Source: Verrucomicrobiia bacterium | Lineage (GTDB): Bacteria > Verrucomicrobiota > Verrucomicrobiia > Verrucomicrobiales > DEV007 | Reading direction: 5' to 3' | Assembly (NCBI GenBank): GCA_030427505.1 | Contig: JAUICH010000024.1 | Coordinates: 1-64,000, forward strand | Length of the DNA: 64,000 bases | Shown: positions 1 to 12,420 of the stretch, piece by piece | How the letters are laid out: every line of letters begins with the position of its first letter | Position numbering within the stretch: position 1 is the stretch's first letter | Position numbers and translations under genes: made by a program | The notes under the pieces: generated by a model | The model's database searches: none | The model's input: the letters and a program-made list of their open reading frames with translations, nothing else | Told to the model about the DNA's origin: nothing

Positions 1-2529
1 TGACGCCATCATCATCCGTGTCCCGGTCGTTCGGATCGGTGCCATAAACAACCGTCTCGGCATAGTCGCTCAAACCATCCCCGTCGCTATCCACGTTCGT
101 GCCTGGCGAGGCGGCATCCAGCGGATCGGTGCCCAGCGTTTTGACTTCGTACCCGTCGGTATAGCCGTCATCATCACTGTCCGGGTCGCCGGCGTCCGTG
201 CCATAGAGCCACTCCTCACCCCGCGTCAGGCCATCGCCATCCGCATCAGTCACTCCGTCGGCTACCGATGTTCCATCCAGGCCAGCGCCGTTTTCGTATC
301 CATCGCTCAACAGATCCCGGTCGGTGTCATACACGGTCGGATCGGTATAGATCGGCGGCGGACTTGTGCCATACGAAGACCCGTAGGAAGAACCATAGGT
401 GGCGCTGTAGGTGGCCCCATAAGAAGAACCGTAGGTCGTCCCATAGGTGGGCGGGTCGTAATACTCCGGTTCGTCCGAATCGCTCCGTCCGTCTCCGTCC
501 GAATCACTCCGGTATACCAGCGTGGCAAAACCGTTGGAGCCATTGATCTCGCCCGAATCGCCCACCCCGTCACCATCCGTATCGGTGGAGGTGGGGTTCC
601 CGCCCTTGCGGTATTCGGTCAGGTTGTCCACCCCATCCATGTCGTAGTCGTCACCTGGCTGATAGTAGTAGCCATAGGAGGACCCGTAAGAACCGGAGTA
701 GCTGGGGCTGTATGTCGAGCCATAGGAAGACCCGTAGGTCGCGCCATACGTGGGCGGTTCCCAACCCACGGCATCATCCCCCAGATAGAGCCGCTCCCAC
801 CAGTCCGGCATCTCGTCGCTGTCTGTGTCTTCCCAGTCAACTCCGACAAACTTCACCGCGTCCAGCGTCACCAGGCCGGAAGTGCCTTCGTTGGAGATTT
901 CCACATAGTGCTCGCTGTCGGCGGGATCGAGCAGGTAGGTGCCCACGTAGACCCACTGGTTGTCCGCGGACTGCTGGTCGAAGCTCAGCGAGTCCACTTC
1001 ATTGGTGCCCGTCTCAGGATCTTCATAACCGACATCCACCGGCACCGCCGGGGCGCGATCCGTATCCGCCGACCACTTCAGGTAGAGTTCGTAGGTGCCC
1101 ACGTTCGGCTCCGTGGGCGTGGCCGGCGGGAGGGTAAAGCGAATCGACTTCTGGCCCTTGTCCGCGTCTCCGTCGTCTAGGTAGTCATCCTCCAGGTAGC
1201 CTTCAGCCGATTGCGTATTCCAGGTACCGGTGATCGCCGCCGATGGAGCCGTTACCGGGTCCAGGGTAATGACATGGTGCGTGACGGCAAACGAACGATC
1301 CATCAAAAGATCGGAGAAGGCCGCTTCCGTGCCCGTGCCCCTGTCTCCCGAGGCATGCGCCGCGCCCGCGAAGGCCGTCACCGCCAGCGGCAGATCCACT
1401 CCGGTCACCACATTCCAGTGCGTCCCGAACTGAGAATAATAAACGAAGATGCTGTTCCCTTCCCGGACCAGACGGAACCAGCCGTCCGGATCGTACCCCG
1501 GCAGGGCGAAAGACTCCGTATCGCCACCAGCAACGCGCCGCCAGCTCAAGACCACATCGTCATTCTCATCAACCCCGAAGAAGACATTCGGCGCGTCCGC
1601 CCGCAAGCTACCGCGAATCATCACCCCGGCTGAGCCTCCCGGCACGGACAGTGACGCATCCGCGTCGAGGCGGCCCGTGATGGCTCCCTTATCGAGGAGC
1701 GATTTCTGATAAAAAGCAAACCCATCCCAAACGCCGCTCATGCCGGTGCCCGAAGAGGTAAGATTCAACTCGCCCGTGGACTCGATGGCGGCGCTGCCAC
1801 CGTTTTCTGTCCCCACTCCCACCAAGCCCCACTTCTGGCTACTGATCCGGTTCGTACTCGTGTTGTCCGGGCTGACCACATACACCTCGAATTCGCCCGT
1901 TTCGGCGGTGAGTCCGTGGGACTTCAGCGCTTCCGCCTTCACCGTAAGAACAGTGCCCACCGCTTGATTGGCCGTGTAGCTGATTTCGTAGGGGGCCGTG
2001 GTATCCGGATCCCCATAGGCTTGGCCATTTACATAGAACTGCACATGCTCGATCGCGCCTCCATCCGGGTCGGAGGCATCCGCGGCCATCGTGAAAGACT
2101 GAAGGCGGACCACGGAGGAGACCGGCTCCGCCGGCGACGTTAGCGTCACGAGGGGCAATGCGTGGACATTCATCGTCACATTGGCCGAACCCAGATAGTT
2201 ACTACTGCTGTCCGTAAACTCCACCGAGCCCTCGTACTGGCCATTTTCCAGCACCGTGGCGTCGAGCAGGAAGTCCAGCGTCACGCTGGCTCCAGCGGCC
2301 AGGGTGCCACTCGCCGGGCTCACGTCCAGCCACTGGTGATCGCCACCCGCCACCGGAGTGAGGTGATTCGTCAGGGTAACCACATAGTCCAGGGAAACGC
2401 CGGTGTAATTCGTGAACTCCACCTCGACGGTCTCCAGTTGGCCCGCGCCCACGCTTTCCACCACGGAGGTGTCCGGGTAGTCGCCCGCGTCGGTGGGCGA
2501 GGTACCGGCCGCCACTTCGTGACTGTCAA
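1..2529 (-). repeat. Tandem coding unit 1 (2,529 bp)
   Basis: Boundaries are arbitrary, set at the recurring TGACGCC anchor. The unit is a whole number of codons (843). Tyr/Ser/Gly tracts lie near 367-462 and 664-756. It resembles unit 3 far more than its neighbour unit 2, and its first 190 bases match unit 4. Confidence 0.9.
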
Positions 2530-5500
2530 TGACGCCGTCACCATCCGTGTCCCGGTTGTTGGGATTCGAGCCGTAGACCTCGGTCTCCACAAAGTCCGGC
2601 AGGCCGTCCCCGTCGGTATCCGTCACCGTGCCCGGATCGGCGCCGTCAGTGGGATCGGTCCCCAGAAGCTTAGCCTCGAAGCCGTCTTCATAGGTATCGT
2701 CGTCGCTGTCGGTGTCGTTGATCGCGGTTCCATAGTGCCACTCTTCACCCCGCGTCAGGCCGTCGCCGTCCGTGTCGGTCACGCCGTCGGCGGCCAAGGT
2801 TCCATCCAGGCCGGCGCCGTTTTCGTATCCGTCGCTCAAGAGATCCCGATCAGTATCATACACCGTGGGATCGGTATAGATCGGCGGCGGATTCGAACCG
2901 TAGGAGGAAGTGTAGGAGGGACTATAGGTGGAGCTATAGGTAGCACCGTATGACGAACCATAGGTCGGCGGGTCGAAGTACTCCGGCTCTTCCGAGTCGC
3001 TCAGCGAGTCACCGTCGGTATCGCTCCGGTTCACCAAAGTGGCGTATCCGTTGGATGCAAAGATCTCCCCAGCATCCCCCACGCCGTCTCCATCCGTGTC
3101 GGTGGAGGTGGGGTTGCCGCCTTTCTGATATTCGGTCAGGTTGTCCACCCCATCCATGTCATAGTCATCTCCCGGCTGGTAGTAGTAGCCGTAGGTCGAG
3201 CCGTAAGACGCCGAATACGTGGCGCCGTAGGAGGAACCATACGAGGAGCCGTAGCTGGCCCCGTAGGTGGGCGTCTCCCAACCGACAGCGTCATCGCCCA
3301 AGTAGAGCCGTTCCCACCAGTCGGCCATTCCGTCGTCATCGGTATCTTCCCAGTCGATGCCGAGGAACTTCACCGCGTCCAGCGTGACGGGATCGATGGT
3401 GCCGGCATTGGAGATCTCCACGTAGTGTTCTGTATCCGACGGGTCCATCCGGTAGGTACCCACGTAGATCCACTGGTTGTCATGATCCTGTTGATCGAAG
3501 TACCGCACTTCCACCACGTTGGTGTTCGTGTCAGGATCTTCGTAGCCGATCTCCACCGGCACGTCCCAGGCATAGGTGTTGTTGCCCGCCCATTTGATGT
3601 ACACTTCGTAGAGCCCCACGTTTGGCTCCGAGGCAGTCACCGGTGGCAGCATGACGCGGATGGACTTCTGGCCTTTGCCCTCGGCTTCGTCGTCCAGATA
3701 ATCGTCATTCAAATAGCCTGGGACCGATTGCGTCGCCCAATCCCCGGTAATCGTGGCGGAGGGCGAGGTCACCGGATCTATGGTGATGGCCCGGTGGTTC
3801 ACGCCATAGGAACGGTCCAGTTGCAGGTCTCTGACGGTTCCCGTGGTGGTGGTATAGTCCCGGTACCCCCCACTATGGGCGGCTCCCACGTAGGCGGCGG
3901 TGGGCAGCGGCAGGTCCACGCCGAACTTAGCCGTCCAGTGGGTGCCATAGGGAGAATAGTAGACCAGCACGGTATTCCCCTCCCGGACCAGACGGAACCA
4001 GCCGTCTCCGTCACAGCCGGATAACTCATGGCGCTCCGTGGCCCCGCCCGCCTCGCGGCGCCAACTCACCTCCACATCCCCAAACCGGTCGACTCCGACG
4101 AACAGGTTCGCGGCATCTCCCCGCAGGCCGGCGCGGATCATCAGGCCAGTGCCGCCTTTGGGTCCGATGGAGCCCGTCGTCCCACCCATGCGGCCCGTGA
4201 TCGACCCCTTGTTCAGCAGGGTCTTGTGATAGAAGACCAACCCGTCCCAATCCCCTTCCATCCCGATGGCCGTGTCGGAACCGAGCACCAAATCGCCCGA
4301 AGGCTGAATGGTGGCGCTGGCATCCTCTACCACGCCGACCCCGGCCAAGCCCCAGTTCTGACTGCTGATCCGGCTGGGATTCGTATCGTCCGGAATGATG
4401 ACGTGCACCACGGCTTCGTCAGATTCCGCCGTGAGTCCATAGGCTTTCAGCACCTCCGCTTTGACGGTAAGCACCGACCCCGCCGGTTCGCTGGCCTGGT
4501 AACTGACTTCATAAGGCGCGGCGGTATCCGGAGCGCCGTAGGCCTGGCCGTTCACGTAGAACTGCACATGCTCTATGGCGCCACCATCGGGATCTGAAGC
4601 GTCCGCGGCCAAGGTGAACGACTGACCGGTCACCACCGTGGAAACCGGCTCCGTGGGAGCGGTCAGGCTCACCACCGGCAACGCGTGAACGTGCATCGTC
4701 ACCGCCACCTGGCCAAGGTAGTTACCCCCGCCATCATTGAAGGTGACTGAGCCGTCGTACTGACCGTTCGCCAGCACGGAAGCGTCCAACTCAAAGTCCA
4801 AGGTCACGCTGCTACCCGCGCCGATGGTGCCCGCGGTGGGAGTGACCGTGAGCCACTGGTGGTCTCCGCCCGTGACGGGCGTGAGCTCGCCACTCAAGGT
4901 GGCGATATAGTCCACCGATCCGCCAACATAGTTGGCAAACTCGACCTGAATCGTCTGAACCGTGCCCACCCCAACGTGTTCCACGACCGAGGTATCCGGG
5001 TAGTCGCCCGCGTCGTTAGGATCGGTCCCGGCCGCCACTTCGTGACTGTCAATCACGCCATCATCATCAGTGTCCCGGTCATTCGGATCGGTCCCGTAAA
5101 CGAGGTTCTCTTCATAGTCCGTCAGGCCATCGCCATCGGTATCGACATCCATGCCCGGATCGTTCGGGTTCATTGGGTCCGAGCTCAGTTGCTTGACCTC
5201 GTATCCGTCTTCGTAACCGTCCCCGTCGCTGTCGGCGTTTGCGATGCCGGTTCCGTAGATCCACTCCTCACCCCGCGTCAGCCCGTCATTGTCCGCGTCA
5301 TCCGTTCCGTCAGCCGCGGCGGAGCCATCCAACCCCTGGCTGTCTTCATAGCCATCGTTCAATAGATCGCGATCGGTATCCCACACCGAAGGATCAGTGT
5401 AGATGGGCGAAGGGTTCGAGCCATAGGTGGCTCCGTAGGAGGACCCATACGAAGCCCCATAGGTGGCGCCGTAGGTGGGCTCATAGGTAGGACTGTAGGT

Positions 5501-8500
5501 CGCTCCATAGGTCGGCGGATCGTAGTACTCCGGCTCTTCCGAATCGCTCAGCCCGTCGCCGTCCGTGTCGCTCCGGTACACCAGGGTCGCAAAACCATTG
5601 GAGGCAAAGATCTCCCCAGCATCCCCCACGCCGTCTCCATCCGTGTCGGTGGAGGTGGGGTTCCCGCCTTTCTGGTATTCGGTCAGGTTGTCCACCCCAT
5701 CCAAGTCGTAGTCGTCACCTGGCTGATAGTAGTAGCCATAGGAGGAGCCGTAAGTACTGGCGTAGCTGGGGCTGTAGGTTGAACCATAGGACGACGCATA
5801 CGTAGGCGGCTCCCACCCCACGGCTTCATTTCCCAGGTAGAGACGCTCCCACCAGTCCGGCATCTTGTCATCGTCCGTGTCTTCCCAGTCAACCCCCACG
5901 AACTTCACGGCGTCCAAGGTCACCAGACCGGAAGTGCCTTCGTTGGAGATTTCCACATAGTGTTCGCTGTCGGCGGGATCGAGCAGGTAGGTCCCCACGT
6001 AGACCCATTGGTTATCGCTCGACTGCTGGTCGAAGCTCAACGAGTCCACTTCATTGGTGCCCGTGTCAGGATCTTCATAACCGACATCCACCGGCACTGC
6101 CGTGGCGCGATCCGTGTCCGCTGACCACTTCAGGTAAAGTTCGTAGGTGCCCACGTTCGGCTCCGTGGCCATGGCTGGCGGGAGCGTGAGCCGAATCGAC
6201 TTCTGACCCTTGTCAGCGTTTCCGTCGTCCAAGTAGTCGTTGTCCAGATACCCGGGAACAGTTTGCGTGTTCCAGGAACCAGTAACCGCCGCCGACGGAG
6301 CCGTCACCGGGTCCAGCGTAATGATGTGGTGCGTGACGGAAAAAGAGCGGTCCAGGAGGAGATCGGAGAAGGCCGTTTCCGTGCCCGTGCCACTGTCTCC
6401 CGAGGCATGCGCCGCGCCCGCGAAGGCCGTTACCGGTAGCGGCAGATCCACTCCAGTCACCGCTGTCCAGTGCGTCCCAAATTGAGAATAGTAAACGAAG
6501 ATACTGTTCCCTTCCCTAACGAGGCGGAACCAGCCATCCGGGTCATACCCCGGCAAGGTGAAGGACTCGGTGTCGCCACCGGTGACGCGCCGCCAGCTCA
6601 GGACGACTTCATCACTTTCATCAACCCCCAGGAAAACGTTTGGCGCGTCCGCCCGCAAACCGCCGCGAATCATCACCCCAGCCGATCCTCCCGGCACGGA
6701 CAGCGATGCATCCGCGTCCAGGCGGCCCGTGATGGCGCCCTTATCAAGGAGCGATTTCTGGTAAAAGACAAACCCATCCCAATCATCGCCAATACCGATA
6801 CCTGAAGAGGTAAGATTCAACTCGCCAGTGGACTCGATGGCGGCGCTGCCGCCAGTTTCGGCGCCCACTTCCACCGCGCCCCATTTCTGACTGCTGATCC
6901 GGTTGACGTTCGTGTTGTCCGAGTTGATCACGTAGACCAGAGCCTCATCCGTTTCGGCGGTGAGCCCGTGGGACTTCAGCGCTTCCGCTTTTACCGTCAG
7001 GATGGTGCCCGCCAATTGATTGGCCGTGTAGCTGATCTCATACGGAGCCGTGGTGTCTGGCGCTCCGTAGGGCTGACCATTCACGTAAAACTGCACGTGT
7101 TCGATCGCGCCCCCATCCGGGTCGGAAGCATCCGCCGCCATCGTGAAGGATTGGAGACGTATCACGGAAGAGGCTGACTCCGCTGGCGCCGTCAGCGTCA
7201 CCAGAGGCAAAGCATACACCTCCATGGTCACGCTGGCCGCCCCCAGATAGTTCCCGCTGCTGTCGGTGAACTCCACCGAGCCCTCGTACTGGCCATTTTC
7301 CAGCACCGTGGCATCGAGCAGGAAGTCCAGCGTCACGCTGGCCCCGGCGGCCAAGGTGCCGCTCGCCGGGCTCACGTCCAGCCACTGGTGATCGCCACCC
7401 GTCACCGGGGTGAGGTGATCCGTCAGGGTGACCACGTAGTCCAGAGATACGCCGGTGTAGTTCGTGAACTCCACCTCGACCGTCTCCGCGTCCCCCGCGC
7501 CCACGCTTTCCACCACGGAGGTGTCCGGGTAGTCACCCGCGTCGGTGGGCGAGGTGCCCGCCGCCACTTCGTGACTGTCGATGACGCCATCATCATCCGT
7601 GTCCCTGTCGTTCGGATCGGAGCCATAGATCACGGTCTCGGCATAGTCGCTCAAACCATCCCCGTCGCTATCCACGTTCGTGCCTGGCGAGGCGGCATCC
7701 AGCGGATCGGTGCCCAGCGTTTTGACTTCGTACCCGTCGGTATAGCCGTCATCATCACTGTCCGGGTCGCTCGCATCCGTGCCATAGATCAGTTCTTCCC
7801 CCCGGGTCAAGCCGTCGCCATCCGCGTCATCCGAGCCGTCGGCGCTGTCGGAGCCGTCCAGGCCCTGAGAGTCTTCGTAACCGTCACTCAGAAGATCCCG
7901 GTCCGTATCCCACATGATGGGATTTGTATAGATCGGGGGCGGAGTCGAATCGTAAGTGGAACCATAGCTCGATCCGTAGGTGGAACTATACGTCGAGCCA
8001 TAGGTGGCGCCGTAGGTCATTCCGTATGTGGGTGGATCGTAGTACTCCGGTTCCTCGGAATCGCTCCGGCCGTCTCCGTCGGAATCGCTCTTAAAGACCG
8101 TGGTCTTGTAGCCATTGGACCCGTTAATCTCTCCGGCATCCCCTACCCCGTCTCCATCGGTATCGGTGGAAGTGGGGTTCCCGCCCTTGCGGTATTCGGT
8201 GAGATTGTTCACCCCATCCTGATCGTAATCATCACCCGGCTGATAGTAATACCCATAGGAGGATCCATAAGACGAACTATAGGTGGAACCATACGACGAG
8301 CCGTAGCTGGACCCATAGGTAGGCGGCTCCCAACCCACGGCCTCGCTACCCAGGTAGAGCCGCTCCCACCAGTCCGCCATTTCGTCATTGTCGCTGTCCT
8401 CCCAGGACACGCCCACGAACTTCACCGCGTCCAGAGTGACCAGACCCGTGGTGCCAGTGTTAGAGATCTCCACATAGTGACCGGTGTCGGACGGATCCAT

Positions 8501-11500
8501 TTGGTAGGTGCCCGCGTAGACCCACTGATTGTCCGCGCCCTGTTGATCGAAGCTCAATTGCTCGACTTGATCTCCGGCACTGCCTTCGCCCCGATAGCCG
8601 ATGTCCACCGGCACCGAATCGGCGCGGTCCGTATCCGCCGACCATTTCAGATACACTTCGTAATAGCCCACGTTGGGCTGCGTGGCCGTCACCGGCGGCA
8701 GGTTGAAACGGATGGACTTCTGGCCCTTGTCCGCGTTCCCGTCATCCAGGTAGTCGCCGTCCAGATAACCCGCGGCCGATTGAGTCGTCCAGCTTCCCGT
8801 GAGCGTGGCGGAGGGAGACGTAATCGGATCCAACGTGACTGGCAGGTGCGTGACGCCATAGGAGCGGTCCAGAAGCAGATCGGAGAAGGCGGCATCCGTC
8901 ACCACCCCACGGGCGTTCGAGCTATGTACCGCCCCAGCGTAGGCCACCGCCCCCAGGGGCAGGTCCACGCCCAGCAGCGGCTCCCAATTCGTGCCGTAGC
9001 GCGCGTAATAGACAAACACGCTGTCTCCATACCGCGCCAGACGGAACCACCCTTCGGGATCGCAACCTGGAAGGACAGAGGACTCTGTCGGACCGCCCGC
9101 CTCACGACGCCAGCTCAGCACCACGTCGCCACTTCCATCCGTGCCCACAAAGACGTTGGCCGCTTCGGCATGCAGGCTGCCGCGAATCATCAGCCCCGTG
9201 CTGCCGCCGGGCGCGCTCAGCGCGGCGTCCGCATCCAGGCGGCCAGTGATGGCGCCCGTATCCAGAAGGGTCTTCTGATAAAACGCAAATCCATCCCAAA
9301 CGTCACCGATGCCGGTGCCGGCGGACACCAGAGTCAGTTCGCCGCTGCTTTCGATGGTGGCGCCTCCGCCGGTTTCCGTGCCCACTTCCACCAGCCCCCA
9401 GTATTGACCGCTGATGCGGGTGGCACTGGTATTGTCGGGAATGATGACGTGCACCAAGGCCTCGCTGGTCTCGGAAAAAATGTTGTCCGGCTTCACCGCT
9501 TTCGCCTTCACCGTGATCGACGAACCCGCCGGTTGGCTGGCCGTATAGTTGACCGAATACGGCGCCGTGGTGTCTGGGGCCCCATAGGCTTGGCCGTTCA
9601 CGTAGAACTGCACATGCTGGACGGAACCGCCATCCGGATCGGTCGCCGTCGCCGTCAGCGGCAGGACATGGCCGGTCGCCACCGTGGACTCCGGCTCCGC
9701 CGGGGAGGTCAGCGTCACCACTGGCGCCTGGCTGACCTGCATGGTTGCCGCGATCTGCGCCACGTAGCCACCTCCTCCGTCGGTAATGGTGACCGTCCCC
9801 TGGAAGGTGCCCGAAGTCAGAGCCGCGGCATCCAGCGTAAAGCTCAGTGTGGTAGTACCACCCTGCGCCACCGTGCCTGTCGCCGGCGCCACGTTCAACC
9901 ACTGGTGATCCCCACCAGTCACCGGCGTCAGGTGCCCGGAAAGGGTGGCCGTGTAGTTCAGGGCCGCTCCTAGATAGTTGACGAGATTGACCGGCAGCAC
10001 CTCCACCGTGCCCGCTTCCACGATCTCCGTGACCGAGCTGTCCATGTAGTCGTTCCCATCGGTGGGCGATGTGCCCTGCGCGACTTCCTGCCCGTCAATG
10101 ACCCCATCGTCATCCGTGTCCCTGTCGTACGGATCCGTGCCATAATTGGTGGTTTCCAGGTAATCGTTCAGACCGTCCCCATCACTGTCCCCGGTCAGGG
10201 AGGGACTGGTGGGATCGTTAGGATCGGTCCCAGTGGACTTCACCTCCAGGCCGTCCCCGTAGGTGTCGTCATCGCTGTCGCTGTCGGAAACGTCTGTGCC
10301 GTAGATCACTTCCTCGCCCAGCGTCAGGGTGTCCGAGTCTCCGTCCACTATCCCGTCACTGCCATCCGAACCATCCAGACCATTGGTATCTTCGTAGCCA
10401 TCCCCCAGCAGGTCCGCGTCCGTGTCAAACATCGTGGGGTCGGTATAAATCGGCGGTGGCGAAGAAGAATAGGAAGGCTCGTAAGAACTCCCATAACTGG
10501 CGCCGTAGCTCGATCCATAGGAACTCCCATAGGTATAGGTGTAGCTGGACCCATAAGAACTTCCGTAGGTATAGGTATAGCTCATCCCATACGTCGGGCC
10601 ATAGGTGGGCGAGTCGTAGGTTTCAGGCTCTTCGGAGTCGGATAGGCCGTCCCCGTCCGTATCCGCCTCGGCCAGGTTGGTGTAGTAGCCGTTGGTGCCG
10701 TAGTACTCTCCGTAGTCGCTCACCCCGTCCCCATCGGTGTCTCCAGTGGTGGGATTGCCGCCCGCGTAAAACTCGTCGCCATTACTCACGCCGTCGTAGT
10801 CGTAGTCGTCCCCAGACCCGTAGTAGTAACCGTAGCTGAAGCCATAGGACCCGGTGTAAGACGAAGTGTAGGATGAGGAATACGTCGATCCGTAGGACGA
10901 GCCATACGAAGACCCGTAGGACGAACCGTAAGAAGAGCCATAGCTCGAACCGTAGGAAGACGAGCCCGTGTCCACCGCGTCTTCGCCAAAGTAAAGCCGC
11001 TCCCACCAGTCGGGCATGCCATCATTGTCCACGTCCTCCCAGGACACACCCACGAACTTCACCGCGTCCAGCGTTACCCGGCCCGTCACGCCGTCATTGG
11101 AGATCTCCACGTAGTGGCTGGAGTTCGCCGGATCCATCGTGTAGGTGCCCGCATAGACCCACTGGTTGTCGGCCTCCCGCTGGTTGAAACTCAGCATGTC
11201 CACCTGGTTGCTCCCGGTGCTGTCGTTGGCATAGCCCACGTCCACCGGCACCGCGTCGTCCCGGTCGGTTCCCGCCGACCATTTCAGGTAAACCTCGTAA
11301 AGACCCACGTTCGGCTCCGTGGACTGCGCTGGCGGCAGCGACACCCTGATCGACTTCTGCCCCTGACCGGAAACTCCATCGTCTAAGTAGTTGTCACCCA
11401 GGTAACCAGCCACGTTCTGAGTCGTCCACTCACCCGTAACCACCGCCGAAGGCGACGATACCGGATCCACCGTCACATCATGGCGACGATAACCAAATGA

Positions 11501-12187
11501 ACGGTCCAGTTGCACAACATCGAACTGTGTTTCGGTCGTCACGGAGGTGTCTCCCGAAGAGTGCGCCGCCCCCGCGTAGGCCGGAACGGTCAGCGGCAGG
11601 TCCACCCCTAACAGAGGCGCCCATATGCTTCCATTCGTGGAGTGATACACCAACACGGTGTCGCCACTCCTTACCAGCCGGTACCAGTCTTCCGCGTCAC
11701 AGCCCGGTAGATCGAAGACTTGGGTCGTCCCTCCAGCCGTCCTTCTCCAGCTCAGAAACACCTCGCCGGAGGTGTCACTTCCCATGAACACATTGGCCGC
11801 ATCCCCTCTCAGGTTGGCCCTGATCATGATCCCAGCAACCCCGCCAGGACTTGATAGTGTCGCAGTTGCATCAAGCCTGCCCGTAACGGCGCCCTGATCC
11901 AGAATTGTCTTATGATAAAAGGTAAACCCGTCCCACTCTCCCCCGATGCCGGATCCCGAAGACTCCAGCAACAGCGTTCCTCCGCTGGAGTTGTAAGTAG
12001 CCGTCGAGCCACTCTCCACCCCCACCTTCGCCAGTCCCCACTTGGGATTCGCGGGATTTACCGTGGCCACTGCCATCGACCAGAGACTCAGGCAAACAGC
12101 CGTCATCACGATCCCGCCAACCAGCCAGAAATAGCGGGGGACCAAGCCTCGCCCCGCTCCGCATAACCATTTTTTGGCTCGCAGCAT
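1..12187 (-). CDS. Giant exported tandem-repeat protein, C-terminus beyond window
   Basis: One frame stays open from ATG at 12187 to base 1 (about 4,062 codons), so the protein is partial here. The N-terminus has a signal peptide: basic MLRAKKW, a hydrophobic core near residues 19-40, a probable cut after SMAVA. Each unit of about 840 residues carries, in order, a DUF1349/concanavalin-like module ([19 protein letters not shown]), a golvesin-C-like module (GQKSIRF, YLKWSAD, HYVEIS), a WWERLY linker, a Tyr/Ser/Gly tract, DTDGDGVGD-type thrombospondin-3 calcium repeats, a second Tyr/Ser/Gly tract, more calcium repeats, a BACON-like sandwich (HQWL) and an Ig-like module ([16 protein letters not shown]). 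Frame continuity is supported by the long antisense shadow frames, which all share one phase. ATG 12187 is the only canonical start after the upstream in-frame stop near 12251. Role unknown; a calcium-stabilised cell-surface or matrix protein is an inference. No catalytic motif seen. Confidence 0.9.
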   Translation of the reverse strand, partial: MLRAKKWLCGAGRGLVPRYFWLVGGIVMTAVCLSLWSMAVATVNPANPKWGLAKVGVESGSTATYNSSGGTLLLESSGSGIGGEWDGFTFYHKTILDQGAVTGRLDATATLSSPGGVAGIMIRANLRGDAANVFMGSDTSGEVFLSWRRTAGGTTQVFDLPGCDAEDWYRLVRSGDTVLVYHSTNGSIWAPLLGVDLPLTVPAYAGAAHSSGDTSVTTETQFDVVQLDRSFGYRRHDVTVDPVSSPSAVVTGEWTTQNVAGYLGDNYLDDGVSGQGQKSIRVSLPPAQSTEPNVGLYEVYLKWSAGTDRDDAVPVDVGYANDSTGSNQVDMLSFNQREADNQWVYAGTYTMDPANSSHYVEISNDGVTGRVTLDAVKFVGVSWEDVDNDGMPDWWERLYFGEDAVDTGSSSYGSSYGSSYGSSYGSSYGSSYGSTYSSSYTSSYTGSYGFSYGYYYGSGDDYDYDGVSNGDEFYAGGNPTTGDTDGDGVSDYGEYYGTNGYYTNLAEADTDGDGLSDSEEPETYDSPTYGPTYGMSYTYTYGSSYGSSYTYTYGSSYGSSYGASYGSSYEPSYSSSPPPIYTDPTMFDTDADLLGDGYEDTNGLDGSDGSDGIVDGDSDTLTLGEEVIYGTDVSDSDSDDDTYGDGLEVKSTGTDPNDPTSPSLTGDSDGDGLNDYLETTNYGTDPYDRDTDDDGVIDGQEVAQGTSPTDGNDYMDSSVTEIVEAGTVEVLPVNLVNYLGAALNYTATLSGHLTPVTGGDHQWLNVAPATGTVAQGGTTTLSFTLDAAALTSGTFQGTVTITDGGGGYVAQIAATMQVSQAPVVTLTSPAEPESTVATGHVLPLTATATDPDGGSVQHVQFYVNGQAYGAPDTTAPYSVNYTASQPAGSSITVKAKAVKPDNIFSETSEALVHVIIPDNTSATRISGQYWGLVEVGTETGGGATIESSGELTLVSAGTGIGDVWDGFAFYQKTLLDTGAITGRLDADAALSAPGGSTGLMIRGSLHAEAANVFVGTDGSGDVVLSWRREAGGPTESSVLPGCDPEGWFRLARYGDSVFVYYARYGTNWEPLLGVDLPLGAVAYAGAVHSSNARGVVTDAAFSDLLLDRSYGVTHLPVTLDPITSPSATLTGSWTTQSAAGYLDGDYLDDGNADKGQKSIRFNLPPVTATQPNVGYYEVYLKWSADTDRADSVPVDIGYRGEGSAGDQVEQLSFDQQGADNQWVYAGTYQMDPSDTGHYVEISNTGTTGLVTLDAVKFVGVSWEDSDNDEMADWWERLYLGSEAVGWEPPTYGSSYGSSYGSTYSSSYGSSYGYYYQPGDDYDQDGVNNLTEYRKGGNPTSTDTDGDGVGDAGEINGSNGYKTTVFKSDSDGDGRSDSEEPEYYDPPTYGMTYGATYGSTYSSTYGSSYGSTYDSTPPPIYTNPIMWDTDRDLLSDGYEDSQGLDGSDSADGSDDADGDGLTRGEELIYGTDASDPDSDDDGYTDGYEVKTLGTDPLDAASPGTNVDSDGDGLSDYAETVIYGSDPNDRDTDDDGVIDSHEVAAGTSPTDAGDYPDTSVVESVGAGDAETVEVEFTNYTGVSLDYVVTLTDHLTPVTGGDHQWLDVSPASGTLAAGASVTLDFLLDATVLENGQYEGSVEFTDSSGNYLGAASVTMEVYALPLVTLTAPAESASSVIRLQSFTMAADASDPDGGAIEHVQFYVNGQPYGAPDTTAPYEISYTANQLAGTILTVKAEALKSHGLTAETDEALVYVINSDNTNVNRISSQKWGAVEVGAETGGSAAIESTGELNLTSSGIGIGDDWDGFVFYQKSLLDKGAITGRLDADASLSVPGGSAGVMIRGGLRADAPNVFLGVDESDEVVLSWRRVTGGDTESFTLPGYDPDGWFRLVREGNSIFVYYSQFGTHWTAVTGVDLPLPVTAFAGAAHASGDSGTGTETAFSDLLLDRSFSVTHHIITLDPVTAPSAAVTGSWNTQTVPGYLDNDYLDDGNADKGQKSIRLTLPPAMATEPNVGTYELYLKWSADTDRATAVPVDVGYEDPDTGTNEVDSLSFDQQSSDNQWVYVGTYLLDPADSEHYVEISNEGTSGLVTLDAVKFVGVDWEDTDDDKMPDWWERLYLGNEAVGWEPPTYASSYGSTYSPSYASTYGSSYGYYYQPGDDYDLDGVDNLTEYQKGGNPTSTDTDGDGVGDAGEIFASNGFATLVYRSDTDGDGLSDSEEPEYYDPPTYGATYSPTYEPTYGATYGASYGSSYGATYGSNPSPIYTDPSVWDTDRDLLNDGYEDSQGLDGSAAADGTDDADNDGLTRGEEWIYGTGIANADSDGDGYEDGYEVKQLSSDPMNPNDPGMDVDTDGDGLTDYEENLVYGTDPNDRDTDDDGVIDSHEVAAGTDPNDAGDYPDTSVVEHVGVGTVQTIQVEFANYVGGSVDYIATLSGELTPVTGGDHQWLTVTPTAGTIGAGSSVTLDFELDASVLANGQYDGSVTFNDGGGNYLGQVAVTMHVHALPVVSLTAPTEPVSTVVTGQSFTLAADASDPDGGAIEHVQFYVNGQAYGAPDTAAPYEVSYQASEPAGSVLTVKAEVLKAYGLTAESDEAVVHVIIPDDTNPSRISSQNWGLAGVGVVEDASATIQPSGDLVLGSDTAIGMEGDWDGLVFYHKTLLNKGSITGRMGGTTGSIGPKGGTGLMIRAGLRGDAANLFVGVDRFGDVEVSWRREAGGATERHELSGCDGDGWFRLVREGNTVLVYYSPYGTHWTAKFGVDLPLPTAAYVGAAHSGGYRDYTTTTGTVRDLQLDRSYGVNHRAITIDPVTSPSATITGDWATQSVPGYLNDDYLDDEAEGKGQKSIRVMLPPVTASEPNVGLYEVYIKWAGNNTYAWDVPVEIGYEDPDTNTNVVEVRYFDQQDHDNQWIYVGTYRMDPSDTEHYVEISNAGTIDPVTLDAVKFLGIDWEDTDDDGMADWWERLYLGDDAVGWETPTYGASYGSSYGSSYGATYSASYGSTYGYYYQPGDDYDMDGVDNLTEYQKGGNPTSTDTDGDGVGDAGEIFASNGYATLVNRSDTDGDSLSDSEEPEYFDPPTYGSSYGATYSSTYSPSYTSSYGSNPPPIYTDPTVYDTDRDLLSDGYENGAGLDGTLAADGVTDTDGDGLTRGEEWHYGTAINDTDSDDDTYEDGFEAKLLGTDPTDGADPGTVTDTDGDGLPDFVETEVYGSNPNNRDTDGDGVIDSHEVAAGTSPTDAGDYPDTSVVESVGAGQLETVEVEFTNYTGVSLDYVVTLTNHLTPVAGGDHQWLDVSPASGTLAAGASVTLDFLLDATVLENGQYEGSVEFTDSSSNYLGSANVTMNVHALPLVTLTSPAEPVSSVVRLQSFTMAADASDPDGGAIEHVQFYVNGQAYGDPDTTAPYEISYTANQAVGTVLTVKAEALKSHGLTAETGEFEVYVVSPDNTSTNRISSQKWGLVGVGTENGGSAAIESTGELNLTSSGTGMSGVWDGFAFYQKSLLDKGAITGRLDADASLSVPGGSAGVMIRGSLRADAPNVFFGVDENDDVVLSWRRVAGGDTESFALPGYDPDGWFRLVREGNSIFVYYSQFGTHWNVVTGVDLPLAVTAFAGAAHASGDRGTGTEAAFSDLLMDRSFAVTHHVITLDPVTAPSAAITGTWNTQSAEGYLEDDYLDDGDADKGQKSIRFTLPPATPTEPNVGTYELYLKWSADTDRAPAVPVDVGYEDPETGTNEVDSLSFDQQSADNQWVYVGTYLLDPADSEHYVEISNEGTSGLVTLDAVKFVGVDWEDTDSDEMPDWWERLYLGDDAVGWEPPTYGATYGSSYGSTYSPSYSGSYGSSYGYYYQPGDDYDMDGVDNLTEYRKGGNPTSTDTDGDGVGDSGEINGSNGFATLVYRSDSDGDGRSDSDEPEYYDPPTYGTTYGSSYGATYSATYGSSYGSSYGTSPPPIYTDPTVYDTDRDLLSDGYENGAGLDGTSVADGVTDADGDGLTRGEEWLYGTDAGDPDSDDDGYTDGYEVKTLGTDPLDAASPGTNVDSDGDGLSDYAETVVYGTDPNDRDTDDDGV
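2530..5052 (-). repeat. Tandem coding unit 2 (2,523 bp)
   Basis: Second copy from the left, 841 codons. Tyr/Ser/Gly tracts lie near 2885-2970 and 3176-3276. The middle (about 3361-4620) is clearly more diverged from units 1 and 3 than those are from each other. Confidence 0.9.
5053..7581 (-). repeat. Tandem coding unit 3 (2,529 bp)
   Basis: 843 codons, the same length as unit 1. Tyr/Ser/Gly tracts lie near 5412-5520 and 5730-5815. Over 841-1160 versus 5893-6212 it differs from unit 1 by only roughly one base in twelve, judged by eye. Confidence 0.9.
7582..10098 (-). repeat. Tandem coding unit 4 (2,517 bp)
   Basis: 839 codons. Tyr/Ser/Gly tracts lie near 7948-8040 and 8243-8330. Bases 7635-7770 are identical to 54-189 in unit 1. 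The rest is more diverged. Confidence 0.9.
10099..12187 (-). repeat. N-terminal partial unit with signal peptide
   Basis: First unit of the giant protein. It lacks the BACON-like and Ig-like modules, which start only with the next unit, and begins with the signal peptide followed directly by the concanavalin-like module. Its two Tyr/Ser/Gly tracts (about 10452-10610 and 10816-10966) are the longest in the window, with pairs such as SYGSSYGS repeated many times and a YTYTYGSS variant. Confidence 0.85.
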
Positions 12188-12189
12188 GC

Positions 12190-12203
12190 GGGCAAGGCTG
12201 CCC
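12190..12203 (-). promoter_or_regulatory. Hairpin abutting the giant gene's start codon
   Basis: In the mRNA sense the sequence reads GGGCA-GCCT-TGCCC, a 5-bp stem with a 4-base loop that ends two bases before ATG 12187. No Shine-Dalgarno sequence is visible. The hairpin could mask initiation, or could be chance in GC-rich DNA. Confidence 0.3.
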
Positions 12204-12420
12204 AGATTTACCCAAACCGAACAAGCAAAAAATCGTTTTAACTGAGATTTTTATTACAAAAGTCGTTAGAAAGCTGACAATATGAACTTCAAACGGCAGT
12301 TAAAGAGTGTTCATCCGCCGGTCAACTTTTGATCCCCCACAGCTTTGTCTTGTCAATTCGGCCGAGATCAGGCTGTCTTACTGATTCATTATCTCTCATC
12401 CCCTGGTTACCTCCTGTATC

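Noticed and set aside
7388-9973. An 861-codon open frame on the plus strand inside the giant gene
   Set aside because: It is the codon-aligned antisense of the repeat protein. Its His/Arg/Val-rich translation mirrors GTG/GAC/CGG-type sense codons, and similar frames recur in every repeat unit.
1-12187. The tandem repeats as a CRISPR array, satellite or mobile element
   Set aside because: Units are 2.5 kb, in frame and coding throughout, with no spacers, transposase or terminal inverted repeats.
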